Shown here: in pieces, positions 47,342 to 57,077 of the stretch | How positions within the stretch are numbered: the first letter of the stretch is position 1 | Layout of the letters: every line of letters begins with the position of its first letter | From: Hydrogenophaga taeniospiralis | Lineage (GTDB): Bacteria; Pseudomonadota; Gammaproteobacteria; Burkholderiales; Burkholderiaceae_C | DNA: 64,000 nt | Assembly: GCF_020510445.1 (NCBI RefSeq) | Contig: NZ_JAHBAG010000001.1 | Location: 534,501 to 598,500, forward strand | Direction of reading: 5' to 3' | Translations under genes and position numbers: made by a program | The notes under the pieces: generated by a model | Told to the model about the DNA's origin: nothing | What the model saw: only the letters and a program-made list of their open reading frames with translations | The model's database searches: none

Positions 47342-49426
47342 TTACTTGGCCAGCACAGTGCGCACCGTGTCGGCCACGTTGCCGGCGGTGAAGCCGAAGT
47401 GCTCGAACAGCACCGGCGCCGGGGCGGACTCGCCGTAGGTGTCGAGGCCGACGACCGCGGCCACGCCGTATTTCCACCAGCCGTCGGTGGAGCCCATTTC
47501 CACCGCGATGCGCGGCAGGCCCTTGGGCAATACGCTCGCCTTGTAGGCCGCGTCCTGGCGGTCGAAGGTGGTGGTGCTGGGCATGGAAACCACGCGCACC
47601 GCGATCTTGTGTTCCTTGGCCAACAGCTCCTGCGCCTTGAGCGCGAGCTGCACTTCGGAACCGGTGGCGATGATCACCGCCTGGGCCTTTTTCTTCAGAC
47701 CCACCTCGGTCGGCTCGGCCAGCACGTAGGCGCCGCGGCTGATGTCGCCCAGGTCGTGTTTGGGCGCGTAGGCCAGGTTCTGGCGGCTCAGCAGCAGCGC
47801 GGTCGGCTTGTTGCTGTTTTGCAGGGCCACGGCCCAGGCCACGGCGGTTTCGGCCGTGTCGGCCGGGCGCCAGACGTCCAGGTTGGGGATCAGGCGCAGG
47901 CTGGCGGCGTGTTCGACCGACTGGTGCGTCGGGCCGTCTTCGCCCAGGCCGATGGAGTCGTGCGTGAACACGTGGATCACGCGCTGCTTCATCAGCGCTG
48001 CCATGCGGATAGCGTTGCGGCTGTAGTCGGAGAAGGTCAGGAAGGTGCCGCCGTAGGGGATGAAACCGCCGTGCAGGGCCACGCCGTTCATGATCGCGGC
48101 CATGCCGAATTCGCGCACGCCGTAGTTGATGTGGCGGCCGCCCTGGCCGGCCTCGGTCTTCACCACGTTGCCCGCCAGATCAAAGCGCAGGCTGGGCGTG
48201 GACTTGGTGTTGGTGAGGTTGGAGCCGGTCAGGTCGGCCGAACCGCCGAGCAGCTCGGGCAGAGCGGCGGTGAAGGTTTCCAGCGCGATCTGGCTGGCCT
48301 TGCGGCTGGCCACGGTCTCGGCCTTGGTATGGGCGGCGAGCACGGCGTCCACGGCGACCTGGTGGAACTGCTTGGGCAGCTCGCCCTTCATGCGGCGGGT
48401 GAATTCCTTGGCCAGCTCGGGGAAAGCGGCCTTGTAGGTGGCGAACTGCGCGTCCCAGGCGGCCTCGGTGGTCTTGCCGGCGGCCTTGGCGTCCCAGGCG
48501 GCGTACACGTCTTTCGGGACCGCGAACGGCGCGTGGCTCCAGCCCAGGGCCTCGCGGGTGAGCTTGATTTCTTCGGCACCCAGCGGCTCGCCGTGGGCCT
48601 TGGCGGTGTTGGCGCGGTTCGGGCTGCCCTTGCCGATGCTGGTCTTGCAGCAGATCAGCGTGGGTTTGTCGGCGCAGTTCTTGGCGGCGGCAATGGCGCG
48701 GTCCACGGCGTCCACGTCGTGGCCGTCCACGGCGCGGATCACGTTCCAGCCATAGGCCTCAAAGCGCTTGGGTGTGTCGTCGATGAACCAGGGCGCGACC
48801 TGGCCGTCGATGGAGATGCCGTTGTCGTCGTAGAGGGCGATCAGCTTGTTGAGCTTCCAGGCGCCGGCGAGCGCACAGGCTTCGTGGCTGATGCCTTCCA
48901 TCAGACAGCCGTCGCCCAGGAAGGTGAAGGTGTGGTGGTCCACGATGGCGTGGCCTTCGCGGTTGAACTCGGCCGCCAGCAGCTTCTCGGCCAGCGCCAT
49001 GCCCACCGCGTTGCTGATGCCCTGGCCCAGCGGGCCGGTGGTGGTTTCCACGCCGGGCGTGTGGCCGACTTCGGGGTGGCCCGCGGTCTTGCTGCCGAGC
49101 TGGCGGAAGTTCTTCAGTTCACCGATGGGCAGCTTGTAGCCGGTCAGGTGCAGCAGCGCGTAGATCAGCATGGAGCCGTGGCCGTTGGACAGCACGAAGC
49201 GGTCGCGGTTGGCCCACTGCGGGTTGCTGGGGTTGTGGCGCAGGTGGCGGCCCCACAGGGCGACCGCCATGTCGGCCATGCCCATGGGGGCGCCGGGGTG
49301 GCCGGAGTTGGCGGCCTGCACCGCGTCCATGGCGAGCGCGCGGATGGCGTTGGCCTGGGTCTGGGGCGACACACCGGGGGCGGCGACTGGGGCGGGGCTG
49401 GTGGGGGTGTTGGCGGCGTCGAGCAT
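47342..49426 (-). CDS. tkt: Transketolase
   Basis: A 694-residue thiamine-diphosphate enzyme that moves two-carbon units between sugar phosphates. Motifs: [34 protein letters not shown], the TPP-binding [18 protein letters not shown], and [20 protein letters not shown]. The full length matches the family, with a short extra N-terminus ([15 protein letters not shown]). It is upstream of gap and divergent from murU. Confidence 0.98.
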   Translation of the reverse strand: MLDAANTPTSPAPVAAPGVSPQTQANAIRALAMDAVQAANSGHPGAPMGMADMAVALWGRHLRHNPSNPQWANRDRFVLSNGHGSMLIYALLHLTGYKLPIGELKNFRQLGSKTAGHPEVGHTPGVETTTGPLGQGISNAVGMALAEKLLAAEFNREGHAIVDHHTFTFLGDGCLMEGISHEACALAGAWKLNKLIALYDDNGISIDGQVAPWFIDDTPKRFEAYGWNVIRAVDGHDVDAVDRAIAAAKNCADKPTLICCKTSIGKGSPNRANTAKAHGEPLGAEEIKLTREALGWSHAPFAVPKDVYAAWDAKAAGKTTEAAWDAQFATYKAAFPELAKEFTRRMKGELPKQFHQVAVDAVLAAHTKAETVASRKASQIALETFTAALPELLGGSADLTGSNLTNTKSTPSLRFDLAGNVVKTEAGQGGRHINYGVREFGMAAIMNGVALHGGFIPYGGTFLTFSDYSRNAIRMAALMKQRVIHVFTHDSIGLGEDGPTHQSVEHAASLRLIPNLDVWRPADTAETAVAWAVALQNSNKPTALLLSRQNLAYAPKHDLGDISRGAYVLAEPTEVGLKKKAQAVIIATGSEVQLALKAQELLAKEHKIAVRVVSMPSTTTFDRQDAAYKASVLPKGLPRIAVEMGSTDGWWKYGVAAVVGLDTYGESAPAPVLFEHFGFTAGNVADTVRTVLAK

Positions 49427-49537
49427 GGGGGGAACCGGAGGGTGGGGGGATGGCGGCGCGAAAGCGCCAAACCCAGGATTTTATCGGGCCGCCCCATGGC
49501 CCGGCGCGGTGGGGGTCGGCCACCTGCGGCGCACGCA

Positions 49538-49543
49538 CATAAT
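49538..49543 (+). promoter_or_regulatory. Candidate -10 box for murU
   Basis: CATAAT, 27 bases before the murU start in the tkt-murU divergent gap. No convincing -35 is visible. Confidence 0.3.
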
Positions 49544-49569
49544 TCGAGGGCCCAAGCACCCCCACACCC

Positions 49570-50307
49570 ATGCTGCGCACCCACCCCCTTCACCCACCCA
49601 CCGCCGCCATGCTGCTGGCTGCCGGACGCGGCGTGCGCATGCGCCCGCTGACCGACACCACGCCCAAACCCCTGCTGACGGTGCGCGGCAAACCGCTGAT
49701 GCAGTGGGCCATGGAGGCGCTGCAAGCGGGTGGCTTCACGCGGCTGGTGGTCAACACCGCCTGGCTGGGCGAACAGATCGAAGAACACTTCGCCGGCTGG
49801 CCGCAGGCGCACCCGGGTGCCGAATTGGCGTTTTCCCACGAGGGCCAGGACTTCGGCTACGCGCTGGAGACGGCCGGCGGCATCTCGCGCGCGCTGCCGC
49901 TGCTGGGCGACGTGTTCTGGGTGCTGGCGGGCGACGTGTACGCGCCCGACTTCGCCTTCCGCCAGGCCAGCGTGGACCGCTTCGCCGCCAGCGGCATGCT
50001 GGCGCACATCTGGCTCGTGCCCAACCCGGCACACAACCTCCGGGGCGATTTCGGCCTGTCGGCCGACGGGCGAGCCCTCAACGCGGCCGACGGCGAGCGA
50101 TTCACCTACAGCACCATCGGCCTGTACCACCGCGCGCTCTTTGAAGCGCCGTGGTGCGATGTGCTGCCCGGCAACCCCCAGGGCGCGGCCGAGCCGCTGG
50201 CGCCACTGCTGCGCCGCGCCATGGACGCCGGACGGGTCAGCGCCGAGCTCTACACCGGCCCCTGGACCGACGTGGGCACGCCCGAGCGGCTCAAGGAACT
50301 GGGCTGA
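49570..50307 (+). CDS. murU: N-acetylmuramate-1-phosphate uridylyltransferase MurU
   Basis: A 245-residue nucleotidyltransferase of cell-wall recycling. It makes UDP-MurNAc from MurNAc-1-phosphate and UTP. The nucleotide loop is MLLAAGRGVRMRPLTDTTPKPLL, with WVLAGDVYAPDF for the metal and TYSTIGLYH, WTDVGTPERLKEL at the C-terminus, all typical of MurU. A second, diverged copy of the final 48 bases occurs at 52116-52163, after a two-gene insertion. Confidence 0.9.
   Translation: MLRTHPLHPPTAAMLLAAGRGVRMRPLTDTTPKPLLTVRGKPLMQWAMEALQAGGFTRLVVNTAWLGEQIEEHFAGWPQAHPGAELAFSHEGQDFGYALETAGGISRALPLLGDVFWVLAGDVYAPDFAFRQASVDRFAASGMLAHIWLVPNPAHNLRGDFGLSADGRALNAADGERFTYSTIGLYHRALFEAPWCDVLPGNPQGAAEPLAPLLRRAMDAGRVSAELYTGPWTDVGTPERLKELG
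50260..50307 (+). repeat. Left copy of the murU 3'-end direct repeat
   Basis: The last 48 bases of murU, encoding PWTDVGTPERLKELG and stop. They match 52116-52163 at 39 of 48 positions with no gaps. Confidence 0.7.
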
Positions 50308-50352
50308 CTGTCCGGGTGCGCCGTGTGGACTGCGTCCACACCATCGCACGCC

Positions 50353-51579
50353 TCACCGACCCGTGTCCGGCAAGGGGTTTTGGCCAATCACCATGACGCC
50401 CTTGTTCACCGCATTGCGGACGACCTCGAAACCGTATTCGACCATGTCCTTCTCATAGAGGCGCAGCGCCTCGCCAAGAGCGATCTGGCCGTTTGCCACC
50501 GCTATGAGTTGGCGTCCGAGATTGGCCGCATCGCGAAGGGCGACATTGGCTCCTCGCCCCAGGCTCGGCGACATCGCATGCGCGGCATCACCGAGGAGGG
50601 TGACATTGGGAGAAGAGCCGAGATCGCAGGGAATCGAGCTGTACATTTCCACGTAAAAGAACGAGCCACGCTCGCCGGCTGCGATCAACGTCTTCCCTTG
50701 GTCAGGCCAGTCCTTGATGAGCTCAGCGGCGAGTTGCTGAAGTTCGTCGCTGCTCAGCTTGCGCATTTCGGCATCGTCCTTGCCGATGAACTGCGAACGG
50801 GCGGCAACGATACAGGCCACATAGTCTTCGCGCGCCGGAAGTTTGGCCTCGGGGACGAGGCATTTCGAGGCAGCCGATGGCTCCATCGGGAAGAGCACGC
50901 CTCCCATGCCAAGAAGAACTTTTCTCTCGTCCGAACTGAAGGTGAAGACATCTGCCACGACATGCGCCGGAGCGAGGCGGCGCGCTTCTGAGGCCGGCAA
51001 GCGACCGTAGATGCACCGCACACCGGTGTCCATGGTCTGTGCATGCGGCGCGCGCTGCCGCCGGATGGCCGAACGAACACCGTCGGCCCCCACCAGGACG
51101 TCCCCGGTGACCTTGGTTCCGTCGGCAAGAACAGCTGCCACGCCATCCTCATGGTTTTCGTACGCGATCACCGGATTGCCATAGTGGCAGACGTCATCCA
51201 GACCGGTCAGAAGAATCTGACGCAGGATGGCGCGGTCCACGTTGACGTGTGTCGCAAGCCCTGCCGTCACATGGTGCTCGGTGTGGCTGTAGGTATCGAT
51301 CGGAATGCGCTTCTTCAACGACAGATCGCCGTTGATCATCGTCGTGTAGGGCAGCGCGCGCATCGCGGTAGCTTCGAACAAGGCAAGGAGGCGGGGGGGC
51401 AAGACGGCACTCATGCCGCCAACGCCGTCGGCATCGATGTGCAGGCGATAGCCCTGGGCGCGCTCGAACGGGCTGGCATCGCGCTCGAAGACTTCGACGG
51501 CAATGCCGGCGCCCTTGAGCATCTGGGCAAGGGCCAGGCCGCCGAGGCCAGCGCCGGCGATGAGAACTTTGGGGGTCAT
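50353..51579 (-). CDS. FAD-dependent monooxygenase
   Basis: A 408-residue class A flavoprotein hydroxylase. It has the dinucleotide-binding start VLIAGAGLGGLALAQMLKGA, GDVLVGADGVRSAIRR (DG motif), and VTLLGDAAHAMSPSLGRGAN (GD motif), then VALRDAANLGRQL. These proteins hydroxylate aromatic or polyketide-like compounds with NAD(P)H and O2, TetX being one relative. The GC content looks lower than in the flanking genes. It is coupled by an ATGA overlap to a DUF2798 gene. The pair lies in an insertion after murU. Substrate unknown. Confidence 0.9.
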   Translation of the reverse strand: MTPKVLIAGAGLGGLALAQMLKGAGIAVEVFERDASPFERAQGYRLHIDADGVGGMSAVLPPRLLALFEATAMRALPYTTMINGDLSLKKRIPIDTYSHTEHHVTAGLATHVNVDRAILRQILLTGLDDVCHYGNPVIAYENHEDGVAAVLADGTKVTGDVLVGADGVRSAIRRQRAPHAQTMDTGVRCIYGRLPASEARRLAPAHVVADVFTFSSDERKVLLGMGGVLFPMEPSAASKCLVPEAKLPAREDYVACIVAARSQFIGKDDAEMRKLSSDELQQLAAELIKDWPDQGKTLIAAGERGSFFYVEMYSSIPCDLGSSPNVTLLGDAAHAMSPSLGRGANVALRDAANLGRQLIAVANGQIALGEALRLYEKDMVEYGFEVVRNAVNKGVMVIGQNPLPDTGR

Positions 51580-51893
51580 ATCAATTTCCGAAAATTTTGC
51601 GATGGGTGAATGGTTGGATTTGTCGCGCTGACAAATGGCCAGAGCCGACCTTGGTCGGGCTTAGCGTGCAGCGCCAGCGACCAACTGGGGGCGAGGACTC
51701 TGATGGGATACCCAAGAAGCAGAGCGGCGACAAAGCCGATTGGCCAGGCTCTCAGGAGGTTGTGACCCCAGGCCTTTATCCACGCAGGCGTGAAGCCAAG
51801 GTTCAGCCAGGCGAAATAGCCTGAAAAGAGCGATGCCATGGCAAATGACATCAGGATCGCGACGACGGTATGGATTTTTGTTTCAGGACGCAT
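51576..51893 (-). CDS. DUF2798 family small membrane protein
   Basis: A 105-residue protein with two hydrophobic helices: HTVVAILMSFAMASLFSGYF, then AWPIGFVAALLLGYPIRVLAP, followed by a short soluble tail. This two-helix pattern is DUF2798, of unknown function. GGAG lies six bases before ATG 51893, and the stop overlaps the monooxygenase start, so the two are translated together. Confidence 0.8.
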   Translation of the reverse strand: MRPETKIHTVVAILMSFAMASLFSGYFAWLNLGFTPAWIKAWGHNLLRAWPIGFVAALLLGYPIRVLAPSWSLALHAKPDQGRLWPFVSATNPTIHPSQNFRKLI

Positions 51894-52115
51894 GTGATCT
51901 CCGTTGGAACTCTGAATCGGACACAGAGATCGGGAGATCGGTCGAAACGTCACCCACGCGAACACCATGCCCGACCTCAGTCGGGTTGATGCCGTGGGTA
52001 TCGCCTGGGCGATGCAGACCTGCTGAGCAAGCAGGGGTCGGGATTACCGAGCCGACCAATTCTTTTTCGACGGGCGGCATTCTAAACGACCGACTTTCCA
52101 TCCGCCGAGGGACAG
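51894..52115. other. Intergenic stretch upstream of the DUF2798-monooxygenase pair
   Basis: About 220 bases with no open frame I can support and lower GC than the flanks. It presumably holds the promoter of the monooxygenase pair, but no clear -10/-35 or operator is seen. It ends at the murU-like remnant. Confidence 0.5.
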
Positions 52116-52163
52116 CCCTGGACCGCCATGGGAACGCCCGAGCCGCTGAAAGGGTTGGGCTGA
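52116..52163 (+). pseudogene. Displaced 3'-end remnant of murU
   Basis: 48 bases that read WTAMGTPEPLKGLG and stop in the murU frame, against WTDVGTPERLKELG in intact murU (39 of 48 bases identical, no gaps). It forms the right-hand boundary of a two-gene insertion and lies directly before a family-1 repeat and pepP. Confidence 0.75.
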
Positions 52164-52173
52164 ACAAATCGGC

Positions 52174-52253
52174 TCCCCCCGCGCCGCCTGCGGCGTCACC
52201 CCCCAAGGGGCGATGCGAGTGGCCCGGCAAAGCCGGTTCCACCGCATCCTTGG
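52174..52253 (+). repeat. GC-rich intergenic repeat (family 1), copy 5
   Basis: CTCCCCCCGCGCCGCCTGCG, a TCACCCCCCAAGGGGCGATG core, then CCCGGCAAAGCCGGTTCCAC and GCATCCTTGG. Closest match is copy 1 at 6044-6126 on the other strand. Confidence 0.82.
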
Positions 52254-52313
52254 TTGAACTGCGCGCCGGGCAGTGGCGCTACGGGGTCGTTGCAAAACAC
52301 GGAGAATGCCCCC

Positions 52314-53708
52314 ATGGACGCTCACACCACCCACTCCCTCTACGCCGAACGCCGCGCCCGCGTGGCCGCCCAGCTGGGCCCCGGCGGCATCGCCATCGTG
52401 CCGACCGCGCTGGAACGCCAGCGCAACCGCGACAGCGACTTTCTGTTCCGCCACGACAGCTATTTCTATTACCTGACCGGGTTCTCCGAACCCAACGCCT
52501 GGCTGGTGATCACCGCCGAGGGCGAGACCACGCTGTTCTGCCAGCCCAAAGACCTGGAGCGCGAAATCTGGGACGGCATCCGCCTGGGCCCCGAGGCCGC
52601 GCCCGAGCACCTGGGCGTGAGCGCGGCCTTTTCCGTGGCCGAGCTCGACCAGCGCCTGCCCCGGCTGCTGGAGAACCGCCACACCGTGTGGTACCCCTTC
52701 GCCACGCACAAGGGCCTCGAAGGCCGGATCGACGGCTGGCTGCAGTCGGTGCGCGCGCGGGTGCGTTTTGGCGCACTGTGCCCCGAGTCGCAGCGCGACC
52801 TGTGCGGCGTGCTCGACGAGATGCGGCTCTTCAAGGACCCGTTCGAGCGCGACACCATGCGCCGCGCCGCGCAGATCAGCGCCGGCGCCCACATCCGCGC
52901 CATGCAGCGCAGCGCCGCCATGCTGCGCGCCGGGCAGGACGTGCGCGAGTACCACCTGGACGCCGAGCTGCTGCACGAATTCCGCCAGCACGGCTCGCAG
53001 TACCCGGCCTACGGCAGCATCGTGGCCGCTGGCGCCAACGCCTGCGTGCTGCACTACCGGGCCGACAACGCGCCGATCCGCGACGGCGAGCTGGTGCTGA
53101 TCGACGCCGGCTGCGAGCTCGACGGTTATGCCTCGGACATCACGCGCACCTTCCCGGCCAACGGCCGTTTCACCGGCCCGCAGCGCGCGCTCTACGAGCT
53201 GGTGCTGGCCAGCCAGGAGGCCGCGATCGAGGCCACCCGCCCCGGCGCGCGTTTCGTGGCGCCGCACGAAGCGGCGGTGAAGGTGCTCACCCAGGGCATG
53301 CTCGACCTCGGCCTGCTCGACAAGAACCAGGTCGGCACGCTGGAGGACGCGATCCAGCACCGCCACTACTTCGCCCACTACATGCACCGCACCGGCCACT
53401 GGCTGGGCATGGACGTGCACGACTGCGGCAGCTACGTGGAGCCGTCCGAGGTGGGCACCGTGAGCGAGCGTCAGGACCCGCTGAGCGGCGAGACCATCAA
53501 GGACCGCCCCAGCCGCATCCTGCGCCCCGGCATGGCGCTGACCATCGAACCCGGCCTGTACGTGCGCCCCAGCGACGGCGTGCCGCGCGAGTTCTGGAAC
53601 ATCGGCATCCGCATCGAGGACGACGCCTTCGTCACCGAGACCGGCTGCGAACTCATCTCACGCGGCGTGCCGGTGCGGGCCGACGAGATCGAAGCCCTGA
53701 TGCGCTGA
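52314..53708 (+). CDS. pepP: Xaa-Pro aminopeptidase (aminopeptidase P)
   Basis: A 464-residue metallopeptidase that removes N-terminal residues preceding proline. The N-terminal AMP_N domain is present (FLFRHDSYFYYLTGFSEPNA). The pita-bread catalytic domain supplies the dimetal ligands in LVLIDAGCELDGYASDITRT, HRTGHWLGMDVHDC, LTIEPGLYV and GIRIEDDAFVT. ATG 52314 gives the usual start after GGAG. It stands after a family-1 repeat and before the Fur-box-preceded iron operon. Confidence 0.96.
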   Translation: MDAHTTHSLYAERRARVAAQLGPGGIAIVPTALERQRNRDSDFLFRHDSYFYYLTGFSEPNAWLVITAEGETTLFCQPKDLEREIWDGIRLGPEAAPEHLGVSAAFSVAELDQRLPRLLENRHTVWYPFATHKGLEGRIDGWLQSVRARVRFGALCPESQRDLCGVLDEMRLFKDPFERDTMRRAAQISAGAHIRAMQRSAAMLRAGQDVREYHLDAELLHEFRQHGSQYPAYGSIVAAGANACVLHYRADNAPIRDGELVLIDAGCELDGYASDITRTFPANGRFTGPQRALYELVLASQEAAIEATRPGARFVAPHEAAVKVLTQGMLDLGLLDKNQVGTLEDAIQHRHYFAHYMHRTGHWLGMDVHDCGSYVEPSEVGTVSERQDPLSGETIKDRPSRILRPGMALTIEPGLYVRPSDGVPREFWNIGIRIEDDAFVTETGCELISRGVPVRADEIEALMR

Positions 53709-53736
53709 CCAGCCGGAATTTCGACTTCTAAAAATC

Positions 53737-53757
53737 TTCTTGATAATCATTCGCATA
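53737..53757 (+). promoter_or_regulatory. Candidate Fur box of the iron ABC operon
   Basis: TTCTTGATAATCATTCGCATA resembles the GATAATGATAATCATTATC consensus in its centre (GATAATCATT). It lies about 50 bases before the first substrate-binding protein gene and next to a CATATAGAAT -10-like stretch. Confidence 0.6.
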
Positions 53758-53805
53758 TAGAATGCCGACCTTCGCCGGGATCCCCGGCCTTCTGAAGGAG
53801 TGTTC

Positions 53806-54909
53806 ATGCGAATTGCCACCACCGTACGCTGGCTGTGCGCCCTGGGCCTGACGGCCGGTCTGATCCAGACCGCCCAGGCGGCCCCCGAAATGATCAAAGA
53901 CGTGCTCGGCCGATCGGTCCGCGTCGACCTGCCCGCCAAGCGCGTGTTGCTGGGTTTCTACTTCGAGGACTACATGGCCATCGGCGGCGAGAAGGCCTTC
54001 GACCAGGTGGTCGGCTTCTCCCGCGAGGCCTGGGAAGGCTGGCGTCCGGCCAACTGGTCGCTGTTCGCGGCGCACCGGCCCTCGCTCAAGGAACTGCCCG
54101 ACGTGGGCGAGGTCGAGGCGCAGACCTTCTCCGTCGAGAAGGTGCTGGCCCTCAGGCCCGACGTGGTGGTGCTGGCCGAATGGCAGTACAAGGGCCTGGG
54201 CCCGGATGTGAAACGGATGGAAGACGCCGGGGTGCCCGTGGTGGTGGTGGACTACAACATGGAGCTGCCGGCCAACCACCACGCCAGCACGCTGTTGCTG
54301 GGCCAAATCGCGGGCGATGAGAAGCGTGCGCAGAAGATCGCGGACGAATACAAGACCGCCATCGATCAGGTGCAGTCGCGCATCGCGGCCGCCAAGCAGC
54401 CCAAACCGCGCTTCTATGTCGAGTTCGGCAACAAGGGACCGGCCGAATACAGCTTCAGCTACGGCAAGGGCATGTGGGGTCCGCTGGGCGCGCTGGCCGG
54501 GGGTGAGAACATCGCCGCCCCCTTCGTCGAATGGTACAGCCCGATGAACCCGGAGAAGGTGCTGGCCGCCCAGCCCGAGGTGGTTTTCATCGCCGGCACG
54601 GAGTCGACCAAGAACCCCAGCTCGATGCTGATGGGGCAGGGCGTGGAGTCCGCGCAGGCACAACAGCGGCTGCTGGGCTTTGCCCGGCGCGCCGGCTGGA
54701 GCGAACTGCCAGCCGTGAAGAACCAGCGCCTGTATGCGGTCTACCAGGGTGCATCGCGCTCGGTGCTGGACTACACCATGGTGCAGTTCATGGCCAAGGC
54801 CCTGTACCCCACGTTGTTCAAGGATGTCGATCCGCAGGCCAACTACCTGGGCTTCTACAAGCGCTACCTGCCGGTGCAGGCCAAGGGCAGCTTCGCGCTG
54901 GGGATGTGA
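53806..54909 (+). CDS. Iron-type ABC transporter substrate-binding protein, first paralogue
   Basis: A 367-residue periplasmic binding protein with a signal peptide (cleavage near IQTAQA|AP). It has the class III Peripla_BP_2 layout: IKDVLGRSVRVDLPAKRVLL, KVLALRPDVVVLAEWQYKGL, VPVVVVDYN and a long connecting helix. Such proteins deliver ferric siderophores, haem or related metal chelates to FecCD-type permeases. GAAGGAG precedes ATG 53806 by five bases. The second paralogue begins immediately after the stop. The ligand is unknown. Confidence 0.92.
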   Translation: MRIATTVRWLCALGLTAGLIQTAQAAPEMIKDVLGRSVRVDLPAKRVLLGFYFEDYMAIGGEKAFDQVVGFSREAWEGWRPANWSLFAAHRPSLKELPDVGEVEAQTFSVEKVLALRPDVVVLAEWQYKGLGPDVKRMEDAGVPVVVVDYNMELPANHHASTLLLGQIAGDEKRAQKIADEYKTAIDQVQSRIAAAKQPKPRFYVEFGNKGPAEYSFSYGKGMWGPLGALAGGENIAAPFVEWYSPMNPEKVLAAQPEVVFIAGTESTKNPSSMLMGQGVESAQAQQRLLGFARRAGWSELPAVKNQRLYAVYQGASRSVLDYTMVQFMAKALYPTLFKDVDPQANYLGFYKRYLPVQAKGSFALGM

Positions 54910-56013
54910 ATGGCACGCCATCTGTGGAAAAAAATCGCGCTGTCCGCCACGCTCGCGCTGGGCGCGCTCAGCGCCTGGGCGGCGCCCGGCACCGTTGAAG
55001 ATGTGCTGGGTCGCAAGATCACCCTGGAGTTGCCGGCCAAGCGGGTGCTGCTGGGCTTCTACATCGAGGACTATTTCGCCGTCGGTGGCGACAAGGCCTT
55101 CGACCGCCTGGTGGGGATGTCGCGCGGCTGGTTCGTCAAGTCGCGGCCCGCGGTGTGGGAACAGTACGCCGCCGCACGGCCCACCCTGCGCGACGTGCTC
55201 GACGTGGGCAACGTGCAGGACCAGAGCTTTTCGCTGGAGAAAGTGCTGGCCACCAAACCCGACGTGGTGATCCTGGCCGACTGGCAGTTCAAGGCCCTGG
55301 CCTCGGAGATCCCGCGCCTGGAAGCGGCCGGCATCCCCGTGGTGGTGGTGGACTACAACGCGCAGACGCTGGAGCGCCACCTGGCCAGCACGAAGGTGCT
55401 GGGCCAGCTCACCGGTGAAACGGCGCGCGCGCAACGCATCGCCGACGGATACCGCCAAATCGTGGAGACGATCCAGCAGCGCATCGCCCAGGCGAAGCTG
55501 CCCCGGCCGCGCGTGTACATCGAACTGGGCGACAAGGGCCCCGCCGAGCACAGCTACACCTACGGCAAAAACATGTGGGGCGCCATGGCCGATCTGGCCG
55601 GCGGCGACAACGTGGCCGCGCCGTTCGTGAAGGACTGGGGCCCGATCAACCCCGAGCAATTGCTGGTCGCCAAACCGCAGGTGGTGCTCATCGCGGGCTA
55701 TGAAAGTGTCAGCCGCCCCGACGCCATGCAGATGGGCTTTGGTGTGCCCGCGGCCGAGGCGCGCCGCCGGCTGGATGGCTTCGCACAGCGCAAGGGCTGG
55801 AGCGCCCTGCCGGCGATGCAGGACGGTCGCCTGCACGGCGTCTACCACGGCGCCACGCGCAGCCTGCTGGACGCGGCGCAGCTGCAATACCTGGCCAAGG
55901 CGCTGTACCCGTCGCTGTTCGCCGACATCGATCCGGACGCCACCTACCGCGACTTCTACCGCCACTACCTGCCGATCCAGCCCCAGGGCACCTTCGTGCT
56001 GAACGGAAAATGA
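54910..56013 (+). CDS. Iron-type ABC transporter substrate-binding protein, second paralogue
   Basis: A 367-residue paralogue of the gene before it, collinear along its whole length (VEDVLGRKITLELPAKRVLL, then KVLATKPDVVILADWQFKAL, and PAEHSYTYGKNMWGAM). A signal peptide ends at SAWA|AP. The two are similar but clearly diverged, so the duplication is not recent, and each may prefer a different chelate or redox form. The start directly follows the first stop, and its own stop overlaps the permease start (ATGA). Confidence 0.92.
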   Translation: MARHLWKKIALSATLALGALSAWAAPGTVEDVLGRKITLELPAKRVLLGFYIEDYFAVGGDKAFDRLVGMSRGWFVKSRPAVWEQYAAARPTLRDVLDVGNVQDQSFSLEKVLATKPDVVILADWQFKALASEIPRLEAAGIPVVVVDYNAQTLERHLASTKVLGQLTGETARAQRIADGYRQIVETIQQRIAQAKLPRPRVYIELGDKGPAEHSYTYGKNMWGAMADLAGGDNVAAPFVKDWGPINPEQLLVAKPQVVLIAGYESVSRPDAMQMGFGVPAAEARRRLDGFAQRKGWSALPAMQDGRLHGVYHGATRSLLDAAQLQYLAKALYPSLFADIDPDATYRDFYRHYLPIQPQGTFVLNGK

Positions 56014-57077
56014 CCGACACCACCGCCACGCCCGACCTGGGCACGCAGGTCTTGCAGCGCCAGCGGCGGCGCGAGGCCGGCCGCTGGCGCTGGCTGGCCC
56101 TGTTCGTCGGTCTCTGCCTGTGCAGCCTGATGCTGGATGTGGCCACCGGCCCCTCGCTGCTGGCGCTGGGGGACGTGGTGCGCACGCTGGCGGCCCCCGC
56201 GGCGGCCGACCCGATGACCCGGGCCATCGTGATGGACATGCGCTTGCCGATCGCGCTCATGGCCCTGGTGGTGGGGGCGGCGCTGGGGTTGGGCGGGGTG
56301 CAGATGCAGACCCTGCTGGACAACCCCCTGGCCAGCCCCTACACGCTGGGGCTGGCCGCCGCCGCCGGCTTTGGCGCGGCGCTGGCCCTGGTGACCGGGG
56401 GACTGGGATTGCCGTCCCTGGTGGCCATCCCCATCGGCGCCTTTGTCTTCTGCATGTTGGCGGCCAGTCTTCTGTTCGGGCTGGCGCTGATGCGCCACGT
56501 CAGCAGCCAGACCATCATCCTGGCCGGCATCGCACTGCTGTTTCTGTTCCAGTCGCTGCTGTCGCTGCTGCAGTTCCTTTCTTCGCCCGAACTGAACCAG
56601 CAGATCATCTTCTGGCTGTTCGGCAGCCTCATGCGCACCACCTGGCCCATGCTGGGGATCACCGCGGGCGTGACGCTGGTGTGTGCGCTGCTGCTGCACG
56701 GCGACGCCTGGCAGCTGACCTGCCTGCGCCTGGGCGAGGCGCGCGCGCGCAGCCTGGGCGTGAACGTCACGCGGCTGCGCCTGAAGACGCTGGTGCTGGT
56801 GGCGCTGATGACGGCCACCGCCATCAGCTTCGTGGGCATCATCGGCTTCATCGGACTGGTGTCGCCCCACATTGCGCGCATGCAGGTCGGCGAAGACCAG
56901 CGCTTCCTGATTCCGCAGTCGGCGCTGTGCGGCGCACTGATGCTCTCGGTCGCTTCGGTGCTGTCCAAGTCCATCGTGCCGGGCGCGCTGTTTCCCATCG
57001 GCATCGTCACGGCGCTGATCGGGGTCCCGTTCATGGTCTGGCTCATCCTGGGCAACCGAAAGCGCGGCCATGCTTGA
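56010..57077 (+). CDS. FecCD-family ABC transporter permease
   Basis: A 355-residue inner-membrane permease with about nine to ten helices. Family motifs are LPIALMALVVGAALGLGGVQ, LLDNPLASPYTLGLAAAAGF and the ATPase-contact region EARARSLGVNVTRLRLKT, with IGFIGLVSPHIARMQVG near the end. It pairs with the ATPase encoded eight bases overlapping downstream, and would import the ligand delivered by either binding protein. Confidence 0.95.
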   Translation: MTDTTATPDLGTQVLQRQRRREAGRWRWLALFVGLCLCSLMLDVATGPSLLALGDVVRTLAAPAAADPMTRAIVMDMRLPIALMALVVGAALGLGGVQMQTLLDNPLASPYTLGLAAAAGFGAALALVTGGLGLPSLVAIPIGAFVFCMLAASLLFGLALMRHVSSQTIILAGIALLFLFQSLLSLLQFLSSPELNQQIIFWLFGSLMRTTWPMLGITAGVTLVCALLLHGDAWQLTCLRLGEARARSLGVNVTRLRLKTLVLVALMTATAISFVGIIGFIGLVSPHIARMQVGEDQRFLIPQSALCGALMLSVASVLSKSIVPGALFPIGIVTALIGVPFMVWLILGNRKRGHA

